NCBI GenBank assembly: GCA_009780175.1
Contig: WRAO01000012.1
Location: 1-64,000, forward strand
Direction: 5' to 3'
Origin: Oscillospiraceae bacterium
GTDB lineage: Bacteria; Bacillota; Clostridia; Oscillospirales; Oscillospiraceae
DNA length: 64,000 bases
This document shows positions 51,709 through 59,971 of this stretch, piece after piece; position 1 is the first letter of the stretch; each line of letters opens with the position of its first letter. The notes below the pieces were generated by a model. That model had not been told where the DNA came from. It worked only from the letters and a program-made list of their open reading frames with translations, and ran no database searches. The translations under genes and the position numbers were made by a program.

Positions 51709-53001
51709 TTATTTTTCTACAATCTCTCCTATGAGTTGTGCGCCGGATTGGCCGCAGATGGTTACAGTGCGAACCTGATTTTCCAGCCCGCCTATCGATA
51801 CGATTACGGGGCAATAGTTTGGGGTGTGTCCTTGGCTTTTTCCGTTTTCAGTTGTCTCGAAGAGGACGGGCATGGTTTTTCCGATCTGGGCCCTAAGCCA
51901 GTTTTGCTGCAAGGCTTTCGCCATCTCCCCTGCCTGTTTTGCGCGGCGGGTGCGGTCGGCTTTTGGGATTTGATTTGGCAGGTCCGCGGCTTTTGTGCCT
52001 GTTCGTTCAGAATATGGGAAGACATGGACTGAGGCGAAGGCGCAGGTTTGCAGAAAAGCGAGACTTTCGTCGAACTCGGCCTCAGATTCCCCGGGAAATC
52101 CTACGATGAGGTCTGTGGTGACGGCGACGTCCTGAAAGGTGCGCCGCAGGAGCGCTAGAGATTCTAAATATCGCGCAGTGTCATAGCGGCGGCCCATTTG
52201 GTTGAGTACCTCGTCACTGCCGGATTGGAGGGAGAGGTGGAAGTGGGGGCAGAGGTTTGGGTAGCTGCCTAATCTCTCGCAAAAGGCTTCCGTTACGGTG
52301 CGCGGTTCTAGGGAGCCGAGGCGGACGCGCAGATCGGGAACGGCTTTGCAGATGGCTTCGATCAAGTCGATAAGGGTTTCGCCGGTTGTTTGGTCTTTTC
52401 CATAGGAGGATATTTCGATGCCTGTGAGGACCAGTTCTTTGTAGCCTTCTCTCGCGAGGCCGCTCGCCTGCTCTACCGCCGCGTCTAATGGCATGGATCG
52501 GACTGGGCCGCGGGCGTAGGGGACGATGCAGTAGGCGCAGAAGTTGTCGCAGCCGTCTTCTATTTTGAGCAGGGCGCGGGTGCGGCCTTCCAGGCCTCCG
52601 GCTGGGAGGATTTCGAATGTCTCGCGATCGCGGGCGATGTCTATCTCGGTCTGGGCGGTTTGGCCTGTGGTGACGCGTTCTAAATCTTCCACAAAGGCAA
52701 TCCGATCTCCGCTGCCGGCGACGAGGTCGGCTTCTAGGGCCGCCACTTCCTCTGGGCTGAGTTGGGACAGACAACCGCAGACCGCTACCATACATCCGGG
52801 GTGCTCCGTCCGCGCCTTGCGGACCGCGCTCCGGCTTTTCCGGCAACTCTCAGCGGTGACGGCGCAGGTGTTGACGATCACAAGCTCCGCACATTCGTCC
52901 GGCTCTGCTAGGCGATGGCCTCTTGCCGTAAGGAGGGTCTGGAGCGCCCCGGTTTCGAATTGATTGGTTTTGCAGCCTAGGGTTTTGAAACTGAGGATCA
53001 T
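51709..53001 (-). CDS. mtaB: tRNA t6A37 methylthiotransferase MtaB
   Basis: A 430-aa radical-SAM methylthiotransferase converting t6A to ms2t6A in tRNA. The N-terminal UPF0004 domain (FKTLGCKTNQFETGAL; VVNTCAVTAESCRKSR) binds the auxiliary cluster. The radical-SAM motif is EDGCDNFCAYCIVPYARG (C-x3-C-x2-C). A TRAM-like C-terminal region follows. GCKTNQ (rather than GCQMN) and the lack of MiaB-type features favour MtaB. It acts downstream of tsaD's product. GGAGG precedes the ATG. Confidence 0.93.
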   Translation of the reverse strand: MILSFKTLGCKTNQFETGALQTLLTARGHRLAEPDECAELVIVNTCAVTAESCRKSRSAVRKARTEHPGCMVAVCGCLSQLSPEEVAALEADLVAGSGDRIAFVEDLERVTTGQTAQTEIDIARDRETFEILPAGGLEGRTRALLKIEDGCDNFCAYCIVPYARGPVRSMPLDAAVEQASGLAREGYKELVLTGIEISSYGKDQTTGETLIDLIEAICKAVPDLRVRLGSLEPRTVTEAFCERLGSYPNLCPHFHLSLQSGSDEVLNQMGRRYDTARYLESLALLRRTFQDVAVTTDLIVGFPGESEAEFDESLAFLQTCAFASVHVFPYSERTGTKAADLPNQIPKADRTRRAKQAGEMAKALQQNWLRAQIGKTMPVLFETTENGKSQGHTPNYCPVIVSIGGLENQVRTVTICGQSGAQLIGEIVEK

Positions 53002-53018
53002 AGCAGGTCCTCCTTTTC

Positions 53019-53047
53019 TTGAATTTTTACATTGGATGTATTATAAT
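53019..53047 (+). promoter_or_regulatory. sigma-A promoter of the cysteine desulfurase operon
   Basis: TTGAAT (53019-53024), a 17-bp spacer and TATAAT (53042-53047), about 30 nt before the ATG. Confidence 0.8.
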
Positions 53048-53079
53048 GCCAATTCAGATAAAAAAGCAAGGAGCCAGCT

Positions 53080-54201
53080 ATGATTTACCTAGACAACGCC
53101 GCCACCACTTGGCCTGATCCGGAGGTCGTGCGGGTTATGACTGAGACGCTGAACAACTGCTCCGGCAATCCCTCGTCCCTGCACGGACCGGGTCGGGCCG
53201 CGGCGCGGGTTTTGACCGTTTCGCGGGAAACTGTCGCTAAGGCCCTTGGCGGCGGGATTGTTTATTTCACTTCCGGCGGGACGGAGAGCATCAACTGGGC
53301 GATTCAGGGCGCGCTCCATGTGAAGCGGCATAAGGGGCGGCATATCATCGCCACCGCTGTCGAACACGACGCTGTGCTTGCGCCGCTCCGAGAGCTCGCG
53401 AACGCCGGATATGAGGTGACGCTCCTCGCACCGGACAAAAGCGGACAAATTTCGCCGGACGCATTGGTCAACGCACTTCGACCGGATACGGCGCTCGTTT
53501 CTGTGATGCTGGTGAATAATGAAACGGGGACAATCTTTCCCGTGCAGGAGATGGTTCGCCTCGTCCGGGAACACTCCTCGGCGCTGTTTCACACCGACGC
53601 GGTGCAAGCGTTTTGTAAAATTCCGTTTACGGCGACGGATTTGGGGATTGATCTCCTTTCTGTCAATGCGCACAAACTTCACGGGCCGAAGGGTGTGGGG
53701 GCTTTGTGGGTCAGAAATGGGTTGACACTCCCTCCCCTCCTCAAGGGCGGCGGCCAGGAGGCGGGCCTGCGCTCGGGGACGGAGGCTTTGCATAATATCG
53801 CGGGTTTTGCCAAAGCGGTCGAGCTTGCGGCTGCGCGCTTTGAGGAGACGACCGCCCATTTGAACGCCTTGCAGGCTTGCATCCGGGAGGCCTTGCCAAC
53901 GGCTGTACCGAAAGCGCGATTCCTCCCGGGGGGCGCGCCGCATATTGTGAGCCTGTCTCTGCCGGGGGCCAAGAGCGAGGTGCTGATGAATTTTTTGGAT
54001 CGTCAGGACATCGCTGTTTCGCATGCCTCGGCTTGTAAACGCGGCGGGCGGAGCCATGTGCTCTCCGCGCTGGGGCTGCCGAACGATGTGATTGACGGTA
54101 CGCTCCGAGTGAGTTTTTCGCGGGATACTGCTTTTGAGGACGTGGATTGCTTTGTCCGGGCACTTGCGGAGGCTTCGATTACGCTCTTCCCTTCACTTTG
54201 A
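53080..54201 (+). CDS. cysteine desulfurase (IscS/NifS type)
   Basis: A 373-aa class V PLP enzyme that mobilises sulfur from cysteine for Fe-S clusters and thionucleosides. Motifs: MIYLDNAATTWPDPEV, FTSGGTESINWAI, the PLP lysine in LSVNAHKLHGPKGVGALW, and VSHASACKRGG with the catalytic Cys on the loop. iscU and thiI are not adjacent. It faces away from mtaB, an Fe-S enzyme. A second, selenium-type desulfurase lies at 37624. Confidence 0.93.
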   Translation: MIYLDNAATTWPDPEVVRVMTETLNNCSGNPSSLHGPGRAAARVLTVSRETVAKALGGGIVYFTSGGTESINWAIQGALHVKRHKGRHIIATAVEHDAVLAPLRELANAGYEVTLLAPDKSGQISPDALVNALRPDTALVSVMLVNNETGTIFPVQEMVRLVREHSSALFHTDAVQAFCKIPFTATDLGIDLLSVNAHKLHGPKGVGALWVRNGLTLPPLLKGGGQEAGLRSGTEALHNIAGFAKAVELAAARFEETTAHLNALQACIREALPTAVPKARFLPGGAPHIVSLSLPGAKSEVLMNFLDRQDIAVSHASACKRGGRSHVLSALGLPNDVIDGTLRVSFSRDTAFEDVDCFVRALAEASITLFPSL

Positions 54202-54242
54202 GTTTGTGGTATGATTGATAAATTCGTATCAGGGGTGTCCTT

Positions 54243-54827
54243 ATGAAAAATAGTTTTTTCGCGCTCGTCTCGCGGATGCGGTATATCGGACGCTGGGGGC
54301 TGATGCGCAACAGTTCGCCGGAAAATGTGCAGGAGCACAGCCATATGGTCGCCGTCATCGCGCATGCTTTGGCTGTGATTCGCAGGGATGTGTTTGGCGG
54401 AGCGATAGACCCTAATGTAGTCGCTGCCGCGGCGCTTTATCATGACGCTTCCGAGATTTTCACGGGGGACTTACCCTCCCCTATTAAGTACCTGAATCGT
54501 GACATTTTGGCGGCGTATCGGCAGGTGGAAGATGTGGCTATGGAGAAGTTATTGGCCCTCTTGCCGCACGAGGTGCAAAGCGCTTATCGCCCCTTATTGG
54601 TTGAACTGGATGAGGATGTCCGCAAGCTCATCAAGGCTGCGGATCGGCTCTCGGCTTATATCAAGTGCCTTGAGGAACTTAGGGCCGGGAATGATGAGTT
54701 TCAGGCGGCAAAGCGGGAGATTTTGCGTTCCATCGAGGCGAATCCCCTGCCTGAGACGGCATATTTCATGGAGTATTTTATCCCGGCGTTTGGCCTCACT
54801 TTGGACGAGCTTGATTTGTCAGTTTAA
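54243..54827 (+). CDS. YfbR-like HD-domain 5'-deoxynucleotidase
   Basis: A 194-aa HD-superfamily phosphohydrolase. It has RNSSPENVQEHSHMVAVIAH (the first metal His), YHDASEIFTGDLPSPIKY (the HD pair) and a later Asp in IKAADRLSAYIKC. The order matches YfbR, which dephosphorylates deoxynucleoside monophosphates. It lies 41 nt after the desulfurase and may share its transcript. Confidence 0.9.
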   Translation: MKNSFFALVSRMRYIGRWGLMRNSSPENVQEHSHMVAVIAHALAVIRRDVFGGAIDPNVVAAAALYHDASEIFTGDLPSPIKYLNRDILAAYRQVEDVAMEKLLALLPHEVQSAYRPLLVELDEDVRKLIKAADRLSAYIKCLEELRAGNDEFQAAKREILRSIEANPLPETAYFMEYFIPAFGLTLDELDLSV

Positions 54828-54848
54828 TTTCTGGAAGGAGATTTTTAT

Positions 54849-55118
54849 ATGAAAGCCATTGTCACTGTGATCGGAAAAGACCAAGTCGGCATTATTGCCG
54901 CTACCTGCAACGCGCTTAGTTCCGCGCAGGTCAACGTGCTCGACGTCAGCCAGACTATTTTGCAGGACTATTTTGTCATGATTATGCTCGCGGACCTCAC
55001 GACGTGCAGTGTCTCCCTCGCCGAGCTTTCTGAGCTCCTGCGGAAGACTGGGGAGGGCCTCGGCCTTGATATCCGTATTCAGCGGGAAGATATCTTTAAC
55101 GCGATGCATCGCATTTAG
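54849..55118 (+). CDS. ACT-domain protein (UPF0237 family)
   Basis: An 89-aa single ACT domain: MKAIVTVIGKDQVGIIAATC, then ALSSAQVNVLDVSQTILQDY. Genes of this family nearly always precede a UPF0210 gene, as here (10 nt downstream). It probably senses an amino acid or nucleotide and regulates its partner; the ligand is unknown. GGAAGGAG precedes the ATG. Confidence 0.92.
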   Translation: MKAIVTVIGKDQVGIIAATCNALSSAQVNVLDVSQTILQDYFVMIMLADLTTCSVSLAELSELLRKTGEGLGLDIRIQREDIFNAMHRI

Positions 55119-55127
55119 GAGGACCAG

Positions 55128-56492
55128 ATGATTCATCCAAAAGAGATACTTGAGACGATCCAGATGATTGACCAGCAACATTTGGATATTCGGACGATTA
55201 CCATGGGCATTAATCTGCTCGACTGCGCTCACCCGGATGTCGATGTTTGCTGTGAGCAGATTTACAATAAGATTGTGACTTCCGCGAAAAACCTGGTCAC
55301 AACGGGTCGGGCGATTGAGGCGGAATTTGGGATTCCCATTGTGAACATGCGCATTTCTGTGACCCCCATCTCCCTCGTGGCGGCGGCGACTACGAACGCG
55401 GAAGATTACGTCCCCTTTGCCAAGGCGCTCGACCGGGCCGCGAAAGAGGTCGGGGTGAATTTTATCGGCGGGTTTTCCGCGCTGGTACACAAGGGCTTTA
55501 CGGATAGTGACCGTCGGCTTATCGCCTCTATCCCGCGCGCCCTCGCTGAGACGGAGCGGGTTTGCGCTAGCGTCAACGTTGGTACGACGAAGGCGGGGAT
55601 CAACATGGACGCGGTGAAGCTGATGGGCGAGGGCATCAAAGAGGCGGCCGCGCTCACTGAAAGTACGGGCGGGATGGCTTGCGCGAAACTCGTTGTGTTC
55701 TGCAACGCTGTGGAGGATAATCCATTTATGGCGGGTGCGTTTCACGGTGTCGGCGAGGCGGAGCGTGTAATTAATGTGGGTGTTTCGGGGCCTGGTGTGG
55801 TGCATACCGCGCTCAAGTCTCTGGGAGGCGACGCGCCGTTTGATGAGGTTGCGGAGACGATCAAAAAGACCGCCTTTCGCATTACTCGTATGGGGCAGTT
55901 GGTGGCGATGGAGGCATCGCGGCGGCTTGGTGTACCTTTTGGGGTGGTGGACCTCTCTCTCGCCCCTACCCCGGCGGTGGGCGATAGCGTGGCCCGCATT
56001 TTGGAAGAGATGGGCCTTGAGACTTGCGGTACACATGGCACGACGGCAGCTTTGGCATTGCTGAACGACGCGGTCAAAAAAGGCGGCGTGATGGCTTCGG
56101 GCCATGTTGGCGGTTTGTCCGGCGCGTTTATCCCAGTCAGCGAGGACGAGGGCATGATTGCCGCCGCGCAGTCTGGCATACTTACGTTGGATAAGCTGGA
56201 GGCGATGACTTGTGTCTGTTCCGTGGGCCTTGACATGATCGCCGTTCCGGGGGATACTCCGGCTGAGACGATCTCTGCGATCATCGCAGACGAGGCGGCA
56301 ATTGGGATGGTGAACTATAAGACCACCGCCGTGCGGATTATCCCCGCGCCGGGGACGAAGGTGGGTGACCTGATTGAGTTCGGCGGGCTGCTCGGTTCCG
56401 CCCCTGTTATGCCTGTGCACGCGGCGACCAGCACGACCTTTATTCAGCGCGGCGGGCGGATCCCGGCCCCGATGCAGGCGTTGAAGAATTAG
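55128..56492 (+). CDS. UPF0210/PFL family protein (DUF711)
   Basis: A 454-aa protein. The family blocks are [72 protein letters not shown] and [18 protein letters not shown]. The fold is related to pyruvate-formate-lyase-like barrels; the reaction is unknown. Coupled to the ACT-domain gene. Confidence 0.93.
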   Translation: MIHPKEILETIQMIDQQHLDIRTITMGINLLDCAHPDVDVCCEQIYNKIVTSAKNLVTTGRAIEAEFGIPIVNMRISVTPISLVAAATTNAEDYVPFAKALDRAAKEVGVNFIGGFSALVHKGFTDSDRRLIASIPRALAETERVCASVNVGTTKAGINMDAVKLMGEGIKEAAALTESTGGMACAKLVVFCNAVEDNPFMAGAFHGVGEAERVINVGVSGPGVVHTALKSLGGDAPFDEVAETIKKTAFRITRMGQLVAMEASRRLGVPFGVVDLSLAPTPAVGDSVARILEEMGLETCGTHGTTAALALLNDAVKKGGVMASGHVGGLSGAFIPVSEDEGMIAAAQSGILTLDKLEAMTCVCSVGLDMIAVPGDTPAETISAIIADEAAIGMVNYKTTAVRIIPAPGTKVGDLIEFGGLLGSAPVMPVHAATSTTFIQRGGRIPAPMQALKN

Positions 56493-56502
56493 TAATTGCG
56501 GA

Positions 56503-56523
56503 CGCGTAACGCGTGTCTCTACA
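56503..56523. repeat. short dyad followed by TCTCTACA
   Basis: ACGCGT-a-ACGCGT followed by GTCTCTACA, in the same layout as the dyads at 14124 and 16682. It lies between the UPF0210 stop and its terminator. Confidence 0.4.
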
Positions 56524-56560
56524 AAAAGCGCAACACTTGACTTGGTGTTGCGCTTTTTTA
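56523..56560 (+). terminator. terminator after UPF0210
   Basis: AAAAAGCGCAACAC / GTGTTGCGCTTTTT stem with a T-rich tail. Confidence 0.92.
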
Positions 56561-56645
56561 TTTTCAAATTTTTCTAACTCACATGCAACCGTTTCCATTT
56601 TTTGTTGTCTATCTCTATGAAGAGAAAAATTTCAGGAGGCTTTTT

Positions 56646-57527
56646 ATGTTTCAAATCATTTCTGACAGCGGCTGCGATTTTACCAAAGAGGAAATACAAG
56701 AGTACGGCATCGACATCGTTCCGTTCTACGTCACCTTCGACGAAGAGACACATCTTAAAGAAGGCGTGGACATATCTAAGCAGGACTATTTCAAACGTCT
56801 CGTCGAAGAGAAAACCCTCTTCCCAAAAACCGCGCAACCAAGCCCGCAAGACTATGTGGACGTGTATACGCCGCATCTCAAGGCCGGGAAAGACATTATC
56901 TCACTCACGATTTCTTCTAAGGTCAGCGGCACTTACAATAGCGCAACCCTAGCCGCTACTATGCTGCAAGAAGAGTATCCAGACAGAACCATCCTCGTGA
57001 TTGACTCTTTGAACGGCAGCGTTGGCCAAGGCCTGATCCTGCGGGAGATTATAAAAATGCGCGACAAGGGTTACGCTATCCGTGATGCCGCCGCGATTGC
57101 GGAGCAGGTCGTCAAAACGACAAAGATTTATTTCACAGTAGATACTCTGGAATATCTCAAGCGAGGCGGGAGAGTCGGTCCTACCACTGCGTTGGTTGGA
57201 GGTATTTTGGGTCTGCGGCCCGTGTTGCACTTAGTCAACGGGTCGGTCGAGCAGCTCGAGAGCGTGCGGGGGACGAAGCGCGTGATGCAACTCATAGAGG
57301 AAGGCGTTGTGGGGGCGCTGGCAGGTGAAACACAGCACATCAACCTCAGCCTGGGGCATATATTCCGCGAGGAAGATGTCGCAACATTGAAAAGCAACAT
57401 AGAAGCGGCGCTTGGCATGACCATAGTCAATCCGATCGCAGAGGTTGGTGTAACCATCGGCACGCATGCGGGGCCGGGGGCACTTGTGGTTGCATATTGC
57501 AAAAAATACGAAACTTTCGTACAATAG
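56646..57527 (+). CDS. DegV family fatty-acid-binding protein
   Basis: A 293-aa protein from ATG 56646, with AGGAGG upstream. The N-terminus FQIISDSGCDFTKEEIQEYG, TSAQPSP-like TAQPSPQDYVD, ISSKVSGTYNSA and TLEYLKRGGRVG are DegV hallmarks. DegV/FakB proteins bind a fatty acid and present it to the FakA kinase for use in phospholipid synthesis. fakA is not in view. It is co-transcribed with the YgjV-type gene (13-nt gap). Confidence 0.93.
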   Translation: MFQIISDSGCDFTKEEIQEYGIDIVPFYVTFDEETHLKEGVDISKQDYFKRLVEEKTLFPKTAQPSPQDYVDVYTPHLKAGKDIISLTISSKVSGTYNSATLAATMLQEEYPDRTILVIDSLNGSVGQGLILREIIKMRDKGYAIRDAAAIAEQVVKTTKIYFTVDTLEYLKRGGRVGPTTALVGGILGLRPVLHLVNGSVEQLESVRGTKRVMQLIEEGVVGALAGETQHINLSLGHIFREEDVATLKSNIEAALGMTIVNPIAEVGVTIGTHAGPGALVVAYCKKYETFVQ

Positions 57528-57540
57528 GAGCGAGGAAAAC

Positions 57541-58158
57541 ATGAACACTTGGTATATCATCGCGCAGGTTCTCGGCGTCATTACGATCTGTTTTGAGTTT
57601 ACGTCGTATCAGATCAAGGACAAGACCAGATATTTTCTCATCACCGGTATTGGTAGTTTCTTCTGGATGACGATGTTTGTCGCCATGGGCCTTGCGACGG
57701 GAATGAGCACACAAGTCTCATTGATTGTCGCGGGGACGTATAGTGCCATCCGTAATTTAGTGTTTTGGAGAATTTTTTCCAAGAACACGCCGCAAAGCAA
57801 AGAGGCCGGACTTAATTTCTTGCTTGTCATGATCGTTGTCGCTCTGGTTGCCGGCGCGCTTGCTATTGTGAATGCGCCGCCGCAAGTGAGATGGCTGCAT
57901 ACGCTCGGCTTGATTACAGCCTTGAGTTTTGTCATCGGACAATATCTGCCTGGGGTTCATTATGTGCGGATTACGGTTGTGTTCTATGCGCTGGTGGTTA
58001 TCCTCACGCAATCTCCTTTGAACATTCTCTATGGGGACTTCCGGTGGAATATCATGGGTATCTTGATCGAATTGGCGAAAATCGCTTCTGTGGCTGTATT
58101 TTATGTCCGCTATTCCAAGGACCCGAAAACGCCGCATCTGCAATTTGCGAAACCTTAA
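57541..58158 (+). CDS. YgjV-family inner membrane protein
   Basis: A 205-aa protein from ATG 57541 with GAGCGAGG upstream. Six to seven TM helices: MNTWYIIAQVLGVITICFEF, FFWMTMFVAMGLATG, VSLIVAGTYSAIRNLVFW, FLLVMIVVALVAGALAIV, LGLITALSFVIGQYLPG and VFYALVVILTQSPLNIL. The pattern matches the Imp-YgjV family (function unknown). It follows degV. Confidence 0.85.
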   Translation: MNTWYIIAQVLGVITICFEFTSYQIKDKTRYFLITGIGSFFWMTMFVAMGLATGMSTQVSLIVAGTYSAIRNLVFWRIFSKNTPQSKEAGLNFLLVMIVVALVAGALAIVNAPPQVRWLHTLGLITALSFVIGQYLPGVHYVRITVVFYALVVILTQSPLNILYGDFRWNIMGILIELAKIASVAVFYVRYSKDPKTPHLQFAKP

Positions 58159-58185
58159 CATGGTTCCAGGCTGGGGTGGTAACAT

Positions 58186-58752
58186 TTGGACGACAATGAC
58201 ATTATCGACCTATTCTTTGCGCGGCGGGAAGACGCGCTCCTTGAGACACGACAGAAATATGGTCGGCGTCTGCTTTTTACTGCCATGAATATCCTGCACA
58301 ACGCAGAGGACGCGGAAGAGTGTGTGAGTGATACGCTCTGGAAAACCTGGGAAACCATCCCCCCTACCCGCCCGACGATGTTTGGGGCGTTTTTATCGAA
58401 AATTACGCGGAATTTGTCGCTCAACCTTTGGAAGGCGCAACATGCGATTCGGCGCGGCGGCGGCGAAGTGGAGCTGCTCCTTGGCGAACTAGAGGATTGC
58501 ATCCCCGCCAAAGAAGTTGATACGCCGGAGACGGCTTATGAGTCTCAAGTTCTTACTGAAACCATCAACGACTGCCTCCGTTCTATGGATCAAACCGCCA
58601 GGATTGCTTTTGTCTTGCGGTATTTTCATGGGGAGAGCATCCAGTCGGTCTGTACGCAGCTTAATATGAGCGAAAGCAAGGCGAAATCTCTCCTGTTCCG
58701 AACGCGAAACCATCTGAAGGCATATTTGGAGAAAGAAGGTATTGTACGATGA
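58186..58752 (+). CDS. ECF-type RNA polymerase sigma factor
   Basis: A 188-aa sigma factor. Region 2 (about 1-85): HNAEDAEECVSDTLWKTWE and FLSKITRNLSLNLWKAQ. Region 4 (about 125-185): LRSMDQTARIAFVLRYFHGE, then MSESKAKSLLFRTRNHLKAY. The only suitable start is TTG 58186 with GGGGTGG 8 nt upstream, so translation is probably weak. It overlaps the next small gene as ATGA. No large anti-sigma gene follows; the 73-aa product may play that role. Confidence 0.9.
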   Translation: MDDNDIIDLFFARREDALLETRQKYGRRLLFTAMNILHNAEDAEECVSDTLWKTWETIPPTRPTMFGAFLSKITRNLSLNLWKAQHAIRRGGGEVELLLGELEDCIPAKEVDTPETAYESQVLTETINDCLRSMDQTARIAFVLRYFHGESIQSVCTQLNMSESKAKSLLFRTRNHLKAYLEKEGIVR

Positions 58753-58970
58753 ACCGTTCCTTTTTAGAGCATCTTCTGGACTGCATCGGCGCGATTGACG
58801 ATGCCTTTCTTGAAGAGGCGGAGACTCCTTATTTCATCTATACCAAACCACGTAGTATGGGGCGCATCCTTCAATATAGCGCATATGGCGCGGCGGGCCT
58901 TGCCGTGCTTGGCGGGGCGGCCGCGGCGTTTTGGAGGCTTCGATCTGGCCGGAGTAAGAAGAGCGCGTAA
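58749..58970 (+). CDS. 73-aa single-TM partner of the sigma factor
   Basis: A small protein coupled to the sigma gene by ATGA. It has an acidic N-terminus (LLDCIGAIDDAFLEEAETPY), then one TM helix (AYGAAGLAVLGGAAAAFW) and a basic end (RLRSGRSKKSA). It has no zinc-binding HxxxCxxC, so it is not a ZAS anti-sigma factor. It could still be a membrane anchor or anti-sigma of a different kind (inference). Confidence 0.7.
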   Translation: MNRSFLEHLLDCIGAIDDAFLEEAETPYFIYTKPRSMGRILQYSAYGAAGLAVLGGAAAAFWRLRSGRSKKSA

Positions 58971-58986
58971 GAAATCTGGACGACGA

Positions 58987-59018
58987 AGCGGGCGGCATAT
59001 GGTGTGCCGCCCGCTTTT
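58987..59018 (+). terminator. terminator of the sigma operon
   Basis: AGCGGGCGGCA / TGCCGCCCGCT stem followed by TTT. It may also serve hpf from the other side. Confidence 0.88.
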
Positions 59019-59036
59019 GTATTTTCGTATGATGGT

Positions 59037-59588
59037 TTAGCAGGTACCGTCGTTTGATTCGATGATGCCGTAGTCGCCCTGTTTGCGTCTATAGACGACG
59101 GCAAAGGCGTCTCCGGCGTTTTGATTGAGGAAGGCAAAAAATTCGTGGCCCAGCAGATTCATCTGCAAGATCGCCTCTTCCGGTGTCATGGGTTTGAGGG
59201 AGAAGCGCTTGGTCTTTTTGATTACGAACTCCGGCTCTTCTTCCTCGTCTCTGGCGTAGCTCGGCAGGGCGCCGATCTCGCGTTCAATCGCGCCGTCGCG
59301 CAGGCGTTTTGCCAGGCGGGTTTTGTTTTTCCGGATCTGCCGCTCGATGGCGGCTACAGCGGAGTCGATTGTGGCGAAGAGGTCGCTGGTGACCTCGCTC
59401 ACGCGGTAGTACATACCGTTGTTGTGCAGTGTGACTTCGACATGGAAGCGGCCTCTCTCTTCGCTGAAGGTGAGATGGGCGTCGGAGTCGGCTTTGAAGA
59501 ACCGGTCTAGTTTTTCGATTTTCCGGATTGCGTAGTCTTTGATTTCGTCGTCTAGGGTGATTCTGCGCTCAAAAAATGTGAAATTCAT
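59037..59588 (-). CDS. hpf: long-form ribosome hibernation-promoting factor
   Basis: A 183-aa protein. The N-terminal S30AE/YfiA domain (about 1-100; FTFFERRITLDDEIKDYAIR, TLHNNGMYYRVSEVTSDLFA) binds the decoding centre. The C-terminal domain (about 125-183; PEFVIKKTKRFSLKPMTPEE and LLGHEFFAFLNQNAG) dimerises two ribosomes into 100S particles. The C-terminal tail is complete. It has its own promoter (TATAAT on the minus strand at 59639-59644). Confidence 0.95.
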   Translation of the reverse strand: MNFTFFERRITLDDEIKDYAIRKIEKLDRFFKADSDAHLTFSEERGRFHVEVTLHNNGMYYRVSEVTSDLFATIDSAVAAIERQIRKNKTRLAKRLRDGAIEREIGALPSYARDEEEEPEFVIKKTKRFSLKPMTPEEAILQMNLLGHEFFAFLNQNAGDAFAVVYRRKQGDYGIIESNDGTC

Positions 59589-59638
59589 CGATTTCAGCTC
59601 CTTTGCTGGACTTCTTAATCGCTGGGGTTTCTATTTTG

Positions 59639-59644
59639 ATTATA
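59639..59644 (-). promoter_or_regulatory. -10 box of the hpf promoter
   Basis: A perfect TATAAT on the minus strand, 50 nt upstream of hpf. A weak -35 (TTCAAT) lies 16 bp upstream of it. Confidence 0.6.
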
Positions 59645-59836
59645 TCACGTTTTTTGAAGAATTGAAGCCCCTTCTTTGAATTTTCTCCCTTCTTTTGGAA
59701 ATGATTCAAAATGAAACATGCGGAGTCATTATATATTAATGTTTTATTCCCTTTCCTCGCCTGGAATCCGCCTCGTTTTCGTTCGAAATATATGAAAGTC
59801 TATCAAAAACAAGATCTTTTATTATGCTATATGACA
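59645..59836. other. intergenic region between hpf and opuCA
   Basis: About 190 bp of AT-rich DNA without a gene. It holds divergent promoter elements and no riboswitch that I can recognise. Confidence 0.5.
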
Positions 59837-59865
59837 TTGACGGATGCTGCTCGAGCGACTATAAT
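59837..59865 (+). promoter_or_regulatory. sigma-A promoter of the opuC operon
   Basis: TTGACG (59837-59842), a 17-bp spacer and TATAAT (59860-59865). The leader of about 100 nt to the ATG is unusually long for this window. Confidence 0.8.
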
Positions 59866-59971
59866 TAGAGAATACGCACAGTGAATGTGGAACTTTTTCC
59901 CATTTCATCCGTCGTGTCAGGCATATCCGGCGGGGGCTTGAGAGAAAATGTGTTGAGGGAGGCGTGTCGAT

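Noticed and set aside
53089..54057. 322-codon minus-strand frame
   Set aside because: Antisense shadow of the cysteine desulfurase.
54819..56567. 582-codon open frame on the minus strand
   Set aside because: It lies exactly opposite the ACT-domain and UPF0210 genes, its product is Arg/His/Asn-rich with no motif, and the plus-strand genes are well-known families.
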